This document shows, one piece after another, positions 27,201 to 34,165 of a DNA stretch of 64,000 bases; position 1 is the first letter of the stretch; the number at the start of each line of letters is the position of its first letter. The stretch is from NCBI RefSeq assembly GCF_000003605.2, contig NW_003140817.1, positions 382,403 through 446,402 of the forward strand. Reading direction: 5' to 3'. The notes under the pieces were generated by a model. The model saw only the letters and a program-made list of their open reading frames with translations, did not search any database and had not been told where the DNA came from. Source of the stretch: Saccoglossus kowalevskii. Taxonomy: Eukaryota; Hemichordata; Enteropneusta; Harrimaniidae. Made by a program: the position numbers and the translations under genes.

Positions 27201-30200
27201 AATTGTTTTTTATTATTAACTTATGTTATGCGCTGACTATGGATGTTTTTCTACTGGGAATTCCTGAGCAGTGATGTAAAATATGAGTTTACTGATAAAT
27301 TATAAATATAAACTTGTTGTTGCTAAGTAAGTATGATGTTTTAGAAACTGAATTGATTCATCATGTATTGATACTGTGCATTGATACCCCCCTCCCCCAA
27401 GTATAGTCATGCAGGTATTACCTGTCAGCGTCACACCCACTAATTGTACCGGTCCTTTCATTTTCATGCTCTGTAAACTTGTGTAAGTTTCTGATTCACT
27501 GTGTTCTGACATTAAGGTGTGGTGGGATACACCCTTATGTAATGCCTTGTGAGTCAGAAATGAGGGAGACGAAACAAGACAAGATGAAAAGAAGGGAAGA
27601 GGAGAGCTCAAAAGTTGAAAATGTGACAATGTTGTTCTGATTGTTTCTAATTCCCTGCAATAAAGTATTCATGTTTCTGCTCCTCGAAAATAAACGCTTA
27701 ACACAATATTCATGAAAAAACTAAATTACAGCACAAGTTTAAAATTAAAAATGACGCTGCATCAGTTTTTGGATAACAAATAGGTCTAAAACCCTTTTTG
27801 CTTCTGGACCAAATGTTTAATGTGTGACTTTGAGAAAAACATAAATAGTAATTTGAACATTTCTTGCTGATTTCTGTGTATGTTGGTAAACACCAGTATA
27901 AGACTTCTGTGTCGATCAAATACCACTAAAATTGTTTCAAAGAGTTGTTTTTGCTAGAGAATACTCATATTACCAGTAATTTTTTGTTGCAGGGAGGTCA
28001 CCTGCGCACGTGCGAGAATAACAATGCATGCTGAAAATGCAAAGGCTCATGGGTAGACGCTTGTTTGTAAACAATGACATGCTATGGCCATTGCCATCTG
28101 ATGTATGCGCAGGTGACGACTCCCTCGCTTTAATTTCACTGTTTGGATATTTGTTCATATTCACTTGGAATTTCGCTGAACAGCTAAATTAAAAACCAGT
28201 GAATGTATTAACAGTAATTTTCAATTTATTCGTTTGAAACTTAATTCAACAACACAATTTTACACAATGTAATACAGTCGAGTAATATAATGCAGTGACC
28301 GGCACTCAATACCCAAATATGGGCAGTGTATACTTATATATATATTATTGAACTTCAAAACCATCTACATTGTATGTAATGAAAATTGCTAAATTCAATG
28401 CATTTTTTTCAAAATATTTTCCCAATATTAAGTTTCATATCATTTCACTGAGTAAAATGTTTAGATATGAAGAAATACTTTCACCATAAAAAACCATATA
28501 TTCTCAACTATATTTTCTCAAAACATTACCCCAATTGATTTTCTTATTTCTGGTATCCTATTAGCATTAGCCCATAATAATGAAAACACAAAGAAATTGA
28601 CATGTTCTTTTAATTCGTCCCAAACCTTTTTATATGATGGATACATGGTGATGTTGTACTTATTGTTTGTTGCTAGGTTGGATGAAGATGGCAAAGTTTT
28701 GACACCGGAAGAAATTCTCTACAGATCAGTGCAAGCTATCAATCTATCACATGATGCAGCTCATACACAAATGGACGTCAAGTTTAGATCATTAATATGC
28801 GCAGGATTGAAGTAAGTCATTTATATTACGATATTTTTTAGGAAGGTTTTTTGGTGGTGGGTCTTCCTGGTAGTGTTTAATTATAAAAAGAGGGCTTAAT
28901 CCTTTATTTTGCCTCAAATAGTGGGCCCCTATTTTAAATTTTAACTAAAATAAGGGTCTACTTCATTTTGACTAAAATATGGTTTTCTTATTTTTACATT
29001 TTGACAGATTTGAATTGTACATTTTTTTTCCAAAATAGGTGGTCTTCTGCATTTTATCTAAAATAGGGGACCTTAATTATACATTTTGACTAAAATAGGG
29101 GGCCTCAATTATACATTTTGAATAAAATTTTAATGAAAATGTAAGATTGAAAGCTAAAGGGGGAAATTAAATCTCCATAATAATACTCATTTAACAAATT
29201 TGTATTTTGATGTGTATGTGCTTAATGCCAGACTTAGATCTCGTAACTTTTTGTTTTTGTTTACAGTGAACAAGTGCTTCATCTATGGCTGGAAAGTTTA
29301 TGTGCCAGCGAACAAATAGTAGAAAAATGGTATTATCCGTGGTCATTTCTCCGCAGCCCAGGTTGGGTGCAGATTAAATGTGAACTACGAGTGCTTTCAA
29401 AATTTTCATTCAACTTGACACTTAACTGGGAACTTCCCAAGAAAGAGGTGAGTTAGTGAAACCCAGTGTAGGATTTCAGTTAGTGAAACCCAGTGTAGGA
29501 TTTCAGTTAGTGAAACCCAGTGTAGGATTTCAGTTAGTGAAACCCAGTGTAGGATTTCAGTTAGTGAAACCCAGTGTAGGATTTCAGTGTTTCTGATGAT
29601 ATCTTAAATGGTGAAAATTTACAGCAATTATAATGTAACAAAAGATATTTTTCTGTCAGTAATGACTGTGCAGTCACAGCAAGTGTAGTCAATTACCATC
29701 ATTTTTACCGTTTCTTTGTATATTTTTGGACTTCTCGACCATAAGCTATTTATTGAATTGAGAAACAATTGAGGTAAATTTCTAGCTAGAAGAATATCAT
29801 ACTACCAGTAATCTAATAATAACATTTTGTTCAGCTTTGGCTCCGTAATTTATAAACAAATGACAAAAAAATATTGTTGGATTTTAAGATTTTTGCTTTG
29901 GACAGCATAACAATATACTGGGGGGTACTCTTTTTTGTGAACATAATACTGTTGTCATGGCTACCATTTAAAACTCATTACCGGTATTAAAGCTGCCGAG
30001 CAACTATGTCAGTTTCAACTTTGAAGGCTGACATTGAAATATCTGATACTCATTTCAGACTGTGTTCATTGACCCTTTGATCACATAAATCCTCCTCTGA
30101 AAATAATTAAATAGCCACTCACTGTTTATTTTCAATCCAAAATTGTCACCTACTCACATGACATATTAGTTTTCTTTTCCCATACTTGAAAGGTGTACCA

Positions 30201-32916
30201 AGGCGATGAGATACAAATGTAAATGGAGTTTCAAGTCAATCGGCCCATCAATTTTTGCAGTTTTTCACTGAAAAAAAAATGGCAGCCATAGTGACGTGAC
30301 CTTTGAATGAACCCTAATTATTGCTAAACCAGATTATCACTCTTTTAGTTTAGGTATTTGTACATTTTTGACTCCCGTGTGCGAAGCACAAAAGGGAGTC
30401 TTTGCAGTTACCCTGTCTGTATGTATGTATGTATGTATGTATGTATGTATGTATGTATGTGTGTATGTATGTATGTATGTATGTCACTTTTTTTGTTCCA
30501 CCGTTATCTCAAGAACCACTAATCAAATTTTGGTGAAACTTGGTACATAGATGCTCTGGGATAATGCGCAGAGTTGATTAGGTTTGGGTAAAAATCTATG
30601 AATATTAATTACCTAATTTGCATGATAATTAGCTGATTTTTAGCTGTTTCAAGACTGTTCCACTAATATCTGAAGAACCACTCATTGGATTTTGATGAAA
30701 CTTGGCACATGGATGCTCTGAACTAGTGCACAGATTTGATTAGTTTTGGGTAAAAATCTATGAATATTAATTACCTAATTTGAATGATAATTAACTGATT
30801 TAAAGCTGTTCCATGACTGTTCCACTGATATTTGAAGAACCACTCATTGGATTTTGATGAAACTTGGCACATGGATGCTCTGAACTAATACGCAGATTTG
30901 ATTAGATTTTGGGTAAAAATCTATGAATATTAATTACCTAATTTGCATGATAATTAACTGATTTTAAGCTGTTCTATGACTGTTCCACTGATTTTTGAAG
31001 AACCTCTCATTGAATTTCAATGAAACTGGCACTTGTATGCTCTGAACTAATGCGCAGATTTGATTAGTTCGGGTAAAATCTGTTAAAATTATTAATTACC
31101 TAATTTACATAATGATTAATCATTTTCGGCTTTTCCACTGNNNNNNNNNNNNNNNNNNNNNNNNNNNNNNNNNNNNNNNNNNNNNNNNNNNNNNNNNNNN
31201 NNNNNNNNNNNNNNNNNNNNNNNNNNNNNNNNNNNNNNNNNNNNNNNNNNNNNNNNNNNNNNNNNNNNNNNNNNNNNNNNNNNNNNNNNNNNNNNNNNNN
31301 NNNNNNNNNNNNNNNNNNNNNNNNNNNNNNNNNNNNNNNNNNNNNNNNNNNNNNNNNNNNNNNNNNNNNNNNNNNNNNNNNNNNNNNNNNNNNNNNNNNN
31401 NNNNNNNNNTCCATTTTGAATTAATTTTTAATGTGTCTCCAATACTCTCAGCACACGGGAGTTCTTTCTAAGCTTTCTTTGATTTTTATTATGGCCTCCA
31501 AAATGTTATCTGTGATCATAAGAGGACTGGCAGGCAATGCACCCACACTATATTTACAAACTATCATGTTTAAAATATGTTACACTGTTATTTTTGTGCT
31601 TTTTATCAACGAGGTCATGACATCGTGTTCCAAGATACTTATGAGTACCCCTAGATACAATGTACCGATAGGTGACGACTGTGTCAAATAAAGTTCAGGA
31701 TTTTCTAGGTCAGCTTTTCAGAAATCTACACACATGGCCGACATAGAGCCTGGCAAAAAAACTTGTTAGAAAAATACTAGTAACCCAATGATTGAGTGCT
31801 GAATTGATTGAATTTTTACCTCAACAGACCTATAGGTGTCTCGATGGATGTGGGCGACTTCTTGTCAAAAAACACTTAAACCGTTCAACTTGTTCTGTAG
31901 ATACCTTGATTAGGTATAGATGGAAATTTGTTCATGAGAAGTCAATCCACCAAAAAAATTATACAAATTAACTTCCAAAAACTATAAAAATGCTTAAATG
32001 ATTGACTTTTACTAAGACACTGTAGAACACTTCTGCTATAGAACATTATCAACTTGTTTTGAGGAAGACAATACAACCTGTGTTTATGAATGTCTGTTCC
32101 AATCAATATCTCAAGAACTAATCAATAGTGTTCAATAATGCTTTGTGATTAATTTTTCAGTAGAAATCTGTGCATGTTATACTAATGTATAAAAATGTTA
32201 TACACTACCCTACTCCCAAATGAGTGACAGAATTGGTCTATTTTTTAAACCAAAATCATTTTGTACAATATATATTTTTCTTTATTTTCCCCGTTAGCTA
32301 CAGTTCTTAAAATATTATTTATTGTGTAAAATATTATGAAAATTAAAAGCCTAAAGGGACCCTGTGTATGTGTGTGAAAAGTTTACAGTTCAGCCTTTGG
32401 TCAAAAGTCGGGGTGGGCGTTTGCCCGGGCATGGGCTCTCATCAGTATAAATACGGTATATAAATTTGTCAACATCTGTAATTTGTCCCAAATCTACAAG
32501 CACAGTTACAATGTGGTGAAATCTCAGACAATAAATTCGTCTCTTGATGTTTGTCATAGCTGCCTTTTGTCTTTCCACAAGCGGTTTGCAATTCCGTGTT
32601 GACGCCTCGATCACTTGGTAAATTGATGAAACAACCGTAGCAGTGTTTCAAGTCTGCACATCCCAATTTTTGATTTCCTTTCCTTTCCTTTTCTGTAATT
32701 GTCTCCATGTTTTTAAAACATAGGTAGAATAAAATATTGCCTGTAGATTTTGATCAATCAATCAATCAATCAACAAAAGCTCCAGGAGTTTCATAAAACT
32801 ACTGTCAAATAAATTAATAAATATCTTCTCATCTCTTCCAGATATCTGCACCTCTTAAAGAAAGTGTTCGGGATATGCTAGTGAAGCATCATCTGTTTAG
32901 TTGGGATCTTGACTGA
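3085..32916 (+). CDS. SGSM3: SGSM3 (RUTBC3) ortholog, C-terminal half: linker, SH3, RUN
   Basis: Ten exons join in one frame with compatible phases: 3085-3216, 4670-4724, 7443-7573, 8202-8357, 8690-8744, 9922-10030, 10132-10225, [one exon not found], 28677-28811, 29267-29447, 32842-32916. The translation (about 374 residues seen) follows vertebrate SGSM3 nearly end to end from its post-TBC linker: [11 protein letters not shown]-like segment, LKAKNI(R/K)QTELV, SH3 core [42 protein letters not shown] segment [10 protein letters not shown] and the ending [14 protein letters not shown]. In the family, SGSM3 is about 750 residues with an N-terminal TBC (Rab-GAP) domain, then SH3 and RUN. It is cytosolic, binds Rap and Rab GTPases and affects endosomal traffic and gap-junction protein turnover. 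The TBC exons must lie before base 1. About 23 residues are missing between 10225 and 28677. All introns are GT-AG. Stop TGA at 32914-32916. Confidence 0.96.
4670..4724 (+). CDS. SGSM3: SGSM3 exon b: basic linker
   Basis: Acceptor TTTTTCCGAACAG precedes 4670 and donor GTAAGT starts at 4725. The 55 nt encode [18 protein letters not shown] plus the first base of a glycine completed by the next exon (GGT). It matches the basic stretch before the LKAKN motif of SGSM3. The exon is short, but its phase agrees with both neighbours. Confidence 0.88.
6063..6480 (+). mobile_element. MITE, GCGAGATCTCGCGAGATG family, decayed copy
   Basis: It aligns along its whole length to the element at 11137-11505: ATGATTTGATTTTGAAC, the CACATTATTAGG/AAGC block, TTTGTTGAATCC, CGCTACTACGCT and the right end GAACCGAAAATTGTCTATT. 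Many CpG of the 11137 copy appear here as TpG or CpA, which marks an older copy. It lies in an SGSM3 intron. Confidence 0.7.
7443..7573 (+). CDS. SGSM3: SGSM3 exon c: [12 protein letters not shown] segment
   Basis: Acceptor TATATCCTATAG precedes 7443 and donor GTAAGT starts at 7574. It enters in phase 1 and leaves in phase 0, encoding [19 protein letters not shown], then [14 protein letters not shown] and DPKNAKI. Vertebrate SGSM3 has nearly the same words (LKAKNIKQTELVADLREAIL, RHFQ.TDPKN). This predicted helical linker precedes the SH3 domain. Confidence 0.95.
7860..8130 (+). repeat. 50-bp minisatellite, about 5 copies
   Basis: Imperfect tandem unit built around CTTATTTGGGAAGTCTACCT, then CCTAATAAGGCATGATGCAG and AAACACAC. 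The last copies are diverged. It sits in the SGSM3 intron between exons c and d and ends about 70 bases before the next acceptor. Confidence 0.85.
8202..8357 (+). CDS. SGSM3: SGSM3 exon d: SH3 domain, first half
   Basis: Acceptor TTTACTCCACAG precedes 8202 and donor GTGAGT starts at 8358. Fifty-two codons in phase 0 encode [12 protein letters not shown], a basic RHRKRRAK run, then [22 protein letters not shown]. The ALLDF and acidic RT-loop (HDDDELGF) are the classical SH3 features and are practically identical to vertebrate SGSM3. Confidence 0.97.
8690..8744 (+). CDS. SGSM3: SGSM3 exon e: SH3 domain, middle
   Basis: A long T-rich tract and TTTGTAG precede 8690; donor GTAAGT starts at 8745. 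The 55 nt encode [18 protein letters not shown] plus the first base of a glycine. The Trp-Val-Gly-Glu-Leu block is the SH3 ligand-binding tryptophan region. The exon is only 18 codons long and is followed by an intron carrying the 21-bp minisatellite. Confidence 0.96.
8930..9496 (+). repeat. 21-bp minisatellite, about 24 in-register copies
   Basis: Unit GTTGGTGATGTCACCGAGTA plus T, period exactly 21 from 8959 to about 9463, with a decayed edge on each side. About 11 central copies (8980-9200) are identical; flanking copies carry CACTGATTAAG or GAGTATGTCG variants. The array lies in the intron between exons e and f. Because 21 is a multiple of three, both strands are open over long runs; the minus strand reads (YSVTSPT)n. 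No start context, splice signals or conservation supports translation. Confidence 0.95.
9922..10030 (+). CDS. SGSM3: SGSM3 exon f: end of SH3, start of RUN
   Basis: Acceptor CATCCTGAACAG precedes 9922 and donor GTAAGT starts at 10031. The first two bases complete the glycine of the previous exon, then [15 protein letters not shown] (the SH3 end, with the usual G-W-F-P-x-x-F-V signature) and [16 protein letters not shown], the start of the RUN domain. It leaves with GT of a split valine codon. Confidence 0.96.
10132..10225 (+). CDS. SGSM3: SGSM3 exon g: RUN domain, first block
   Basis: Acceptor CACGTTCTGCAG precedes 10132 and donor GTAATT starts at 10226. After one base finishing a valine, 31 codons encode [20 protein letters not shown] and GHPWLYIEE. 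This is RUN block A and matches vertebrate SGSM3 closely. A weaker donor (GTAATT) and an 18.4-kb intron follow; the next expected residues (about AAGREVERDF...VLCKTF in vertebrates) were not found in the visible sequence. Confidence 0.96.
10271..10699 (+). mobile_element. Hairpin-ended non-autonomous element (Helentron/HINE-like), AGCTCCGCTGT family
   Basis: It begins with a hairpin, AGCTCCGCT...AGCGGAGCT (10271-10301), and ends with AACAGCGGAGCT (10688-10699), the inverse of the first 11 bases. Inside are about three imperfect tandem units of roughly 80-170 bases with GTGATATTTTCGACTTCTTG and GCAAGTCCGATTGCTTTGA. The layout (GC-rich subterminal inverted repeat, one short hairpin, central tandem repeats, no ORF) is the one known for Helentron-associated elements; family assignment is inference. 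Confidence 0.6.
11137..11505 (+). mobile_element. MITE, GCGAGATCTCGCGAGATG family, intact-looking copy
   Basis: The inverted ends are AATAAGTGATTTTCCATAC at 11137 and ACGGAAAATGGTCTATT at 11489-11505. The interior carries the palindromic GCGAGATCTCGCGAGATG block and no coding sequence. A decayed copy lies at 6063-6480 and an internally deleted copy at 37719-37852 in opposite orientation. Confidence 0.75.
11900..12170 (+). repeat. Fragment of the 16881-18272 repeat family
   Basis: Shares GAACTGGATATCTCAGTT, TTTGTTTAAACTTGGTACAT, AAAATGCATTAAAATCAAA and TTCAAAATGGCCGA with the tandem units of the larger element downstream, in the same orientation. An AT/CA-rich simple stretch (11990-12050) splits it. 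Confidence 0.5.
12958..13026 (-). repeat. Possible tRNA-derived SINE relic
   Basis: On the minus strand TGGTACAGTGG (13013-13023) fits the RNA polymerase III A-box consensus, and TAGCAGCGTAGAACGTCCG next to it looks like a tRNA D-arm and anticodon-arm. A convincing B box (GGTTCGANNCC) is not present, so this is at best a decayed tRNA-like unit. Confidence 0.2.
16022..16225. mobile_element. MITE of the CACTGGGTTTTAA family, decayed
   Basis: Left part TATTGTAAAATCATTTATG, then TTCACTGACATTTAATTTCAC; right part AACCAGCGAATAATTAAATC, then ATTTACA. The ends are inverse and recur in the elements at 33955 and 50975. It is non-coding and intronic. Confidence 0.55.
16655..16880 (+). repeat. Tandem duplication of about 130 bases
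   Basis: Two imperfect copies: 16655-16745 and 16795-16880. Each runs from a CTTGGAAGGTTGCCAAT-like start through TTACCTTGCCTTTTTGTAGA to TTGGGGGAATGTCAATTGT. The hairpin-ended element at 16881 begins directly after the second copy. Confidence 0.55.
16881..18272 (+). mobile_element. Hairpin-ended tandem-repeat element, GTCCCCGTTCGGAC family, runs into gap
   Basis: It starts with a two-tier hairpin (16881-16913): GTCCC, then TTCGGAC-GTA-GTCCGAA, then GGGAC. Diverged tandem units of about 170-340 bases follow, with CATTCCGGAACTATATCTCA, ATGCATGGACAGATTTTGTT, CAAATTTGGTACAT and AAATGGCCGACTGGCGGCCA. The far end is lost in the gap or eroded after about 17960, so an inverted counterpart cannot be checked. 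There is no ORF of note. Confidence 0.6.
18273..18676. other. Assembly gap (404 N)
   Basis: A run of N flanked on the right by a 20-bp minisatellite, so at least part of the gap is probably unresolved array. It lies inside the SGSM3 intron that should contain the missing RUN exon. Confidence 0.99.
18677..19281 (+). repeat. 20-bp minisatellite, about 30 copies
   Basis: Unit TTACTCCCATTATACCGTGG with T/C variants (CCTATTATACC, CATTGTACTG). The left edge is cut by the gap. The unit has no stop triplet in any forward frame and its length is not a multiple of three, so all three forward frames are open and read the same 20-residue cycle. The long reading frames here are therefore an artefact of the repeat. 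Confidence 0.95.
20128..21157 (+). mobile_element. Hairpin/subTIR tandem-repeat element, GACTCCCGTGTG family, older copy
   Basis: Left end TTTTTGACTCCCGTGTG at 20123-20139, right end CTCAGCAAATGGGAGTT near 21141-21157. Between them are diverged units of about 160 bases (ATTGGATTTTGATGAAACTT, TGCTCTGAACTAAT, ATTAATTACCTAATTTGCA). It has the same ends and order as the copy at 30370-31463 but has lost the terminal hairpin arm. Confidence 0.65.
23014..23037. repeat. Perfect 10-bp-stem hairpin
   Basis: GGACGGACAG-CTTT-CTGTCCGTCC, a perfect inverted repeat with a four-base loop. It resembles the terminal hairpins of the GTCCC and GACTCCC families but is not followed by their tandem units. Confidence 0.6.
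27989..28128. mobile_element. 140-bp GC-ended MITE (GTCACCTGCGCA family)
   Basis: Ends GCAGGGAGGTCACCTGCGCA and TGCGCAGGTGACGACTCCCT, then CGC, form inverted repeats. The interior (CATGCTGAAAATGCAAAGGC, GCTTGTTTGTAAACAATGAC) matches the copy at 51151-51307. It sits inside sequence of the CACTGG/TTTAATTT MITE family (28130-28225). Confidence 0.75.
28130..28225. mobile_element. Remnant of the CACTGG..AATTTCGCTG MITE hosting the previous element
   Basis: TTTAATTTCACTG, TTCACTTGGAATTTCGCTGA, CAGCTAAATTAAAAACCAGT and GAATGTATTAACAGTAA recur in the elements at 33955 and 50975. The left remnant is TACCAGTAATTTTTTG before 27989. Confidence 0.5.
28677..28811 (+). CDS. SGSM3: SGSM3 exon i: RUN domain, middle
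   Basis: Acceptor TTGTTGCTAG precedes 28677 and donor GTAAGT starts at 28812. It begins with the third base of a codon (an arginine, AG-G or CG-G, expected from the family) and encodes [20 protein letters not shown], then [20 protein letters not shown] and two bases of an asparagine. The entry phase shows that an upstream exon ending in phase 2 must exist, which exon g (phase 0) is not. Confidence 0.96.
28915..29130 (+). repeat. Degenerate tandem repeat, about 40-bp unit
   Basis: Repeated CATTTTGACTAAAATAGGGG, then GCCTTAATTATA variants, five or six copies, in the intron between exons i and j. Confidence 0.7.
29267..29447 (+). CDS. SGSM3: SGSM3 exon j: RUN domain, end
   Basis: Acceptor TTTTTGTTTACAG precedes 29267 and donor GTGAGT starts at 29448. 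Sixty codons encode [43 protein letters not shown] and NWELPKKE. The [21 protein letters not shown] block is essentially invariant in SGSM3. A 27-bp minisatellite starts three bases beyond the donor hexamer region (29451). Confidence 0.97.
29451..29585 (+). repeat. 27-bp minisatellite, 5 near-identical copies, next to a splice donor
   Basis: Unit GTTAGTGAAACCCAGTGTAG followed by GATTTCA. Five copies begin within the donor region of SGSM3 exon j (GTGAGTTAGTG). Each copy ends in ATTTCAG followed by TTAGTG, an acceptor-like string. Confidence 0.93.
30415..30484 (+). repeat. (GTAT)n microsatellite
   Basis: About 17 tetranucleotide copies with one GTGT interruption, inside the element at 30370-31463. 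Confidence 0.95.
31141..31409. other. Assembly gap (269 N)
   Basis: N run inside the tandem units of the element at 30370-31463. With this gap length the element is about 1.09 kb, close to the 1.03 kb of the copy at 20128-21157. Confidence 0.99.
32842..32916 (+). CDS. SGSM3: SGSM3 terminal coding exon
   Basis: Acceptor CATCTCTTCCAG precedes 32842. Twenty-four codons and TGA encode [20 protein letters not shown] and WDLD. Vertebrate SGSM3 ends in the same [14 protein letters not shown] motif, so the stop is at the conserved position. Confidence 0.97.
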   Translation: MSAPLKESVRDMLVKHHLFSWDLD

Positions 32917-33455
32917 AACACACCAAAACACACTGCCATCACGAAAACGACTCTACATATACTTGATCTGTGTTGCTGTGCCATCCTGTCTGTGTATGTG
33001 GTGACAAGAAGTGGACTTATAGATTTTCAATTTGCATTGTAAATTTAGATAGTAAAAAAAACAAAACAAAAACAGTCACATGGTATGAAACCCAATGCAA
33101 TGATATGCTTAACAATGTGGAATAGTGTGTTTTCCTCGGAGTCAATTCTTACAATGTGTAAGTGAATTCCGCAAATACATTGGCAAATTATGGGGTGGGG
33201 TATCAGAAATCAGCTGTCTTTATTTTCACTTCTTTCACTCTGTGGCATTGCTGGAGTTCTTTGCATCTGTGCATCATCTGTTGAAGGATTCACTGCCTAA
33301 AATATCAGTATTATGGTGAGAAAGAGAGAGTAAAAAAAACAGGTTGCTGAACACAGAAAAAGGGGAGACAGTGCTCGCTCCTCTCCCACAGTGATGCATG
33401 CATGCCTACACCTCATCCTCGACCACATAGGAGTTATTTGCATTTCTCAAATAAA
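32917..33455 (+). other. SGSM3: SGSM3 3' UTR up to first canonical AATAAA
   Basis: Non-coding sequence directly after the stop. The first AATAAA after the stop is at 33450-33455 (in CTCAAATAAAAAG). Further AATAAA copies near 33889 and 35584 could extend the UTR. An A-rich stretch at 33053-33074 is genomic and could cause internal oligo-dT priming. Confidence 0.5.
33450..33455 (+). promoter_or_regulatory. Candidate SGSM3 poly(A) signal
   Basis: AATAAA hexamer, the first after the SGSM3 stop, followed by T/G-rich sequence (GTTGTTGATGAATG). Alternative signals lie downstream. Actual use is inferred. Confidence 0.45.
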
Positions 33456-33954
33456 AAGCAGAATTGTTGTTGATGAATGTCATTTTTAATATTTAACACA
33501 TATTTATGAATACATATATGTATTATTGTATTTCCCTTTTTGTGTGTATATTTATCAATTTTCTTTCTGATGGTCACACTGAAACCGCTGCATTGGTAGT
33601 CAGTTTTGTACACCTTAAAAACATTGCCAGATAGTCTATATGTGTGGCTTAGCATATCACTGGCATAGGATTGGCAAAGCATATATGTACATTGTAGCAA
33701 CATTTACAATGGCACTCCTCGATGAATCAAAAACACATTTGGGGTAACATGGAGTATGTTTGTTTAATGTTTTATGCTGATATGCTCACTCGATTATGAT
33801 CTATCGAGAAGTAAATTTGTTTTAGCCACATACATAATATTTTTCGTACAATTAAAATGATATAAAATGAATATCATTTGAATAAATAGCACATGCTATA
33901 ATTTTACATATGATAATTTGCATACAATGTACAATTACATTGTAATCAAGTGTG

Positions 33955-34165
33955 TACTGTAAAGGGATTAATTATTCACTGGGTTTTAATTTGGCTTTTT
34001 TCGCTGACTGAAAAATGCGCTAAATTAAAACCCAGTGAATATGTAAAATTGTGCTTAGAACACATTATCTAAATGATAAAACTGTGAATTTAAAACCCAC
34101 TGAATATGTCTGAAATGGTAAATCAGCGAAATTTAAATCCAGTGAAAATTAGTCATTTTACAGTA
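33955..34165. mobile_element. MITE, TACTGTAAAGGGATTAAT..TCATTTTACAGTA
   Basis: Inverted ends TACTGTAAAGGGATTAAT and TTAGTCATTTTACAGTA. Interior inverted blocks ATTCACTGGGTTTTAATTT and AAATTTAAATCCAGTGAAAA. It is homologous throughout to 50975-51325 on the other strand, without the inner GC element. Confidence 0.8.

Larger units (their letters stand above)
10226..28676 (+). other. 18.4-kb SGSM3 intronic region (contains the missing exon)
   Basis: Between exons g and i. It holds the mobile elements and minisatellites listed separately, plus a GC-richer patch at 12958-13310. About 23 codons of the RUN domain must be encoded somewhere here, because exon g ends in phase 0 while exon i starts with the third codon base. 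I could not find the exon by eye; the gap at 18273-18676 is the obvious hiding place. The stretches 13330-16020 and 21160-27980 show nothing else recognisable. Confidence 0.7.
30370..31463 (+). mobile_element. Hairpin/subTIR tandem-repeat element, GACTCCCGTGTGC family
   Basis: Left hairpin 30370-30400: GACTCCC-GTGTGC-GAA-GCAC-AAAA-GGGAGTC. The right end GCACACGGGAGTT (31451-31463) is inverse to the first 13 bases with one mismatch. A (GTAT)n tract at 30415-30484 follows the hairpin, then units of 161-162 bases (TTGATGAAACTTGGCACATG near 30694 and 30855). It is interrupted by the gap 31141-31409. There is no coding capacity. The architecture fits Helentron-associated non-autonomous elements; assignment is inference. 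Confidence 0.7.
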
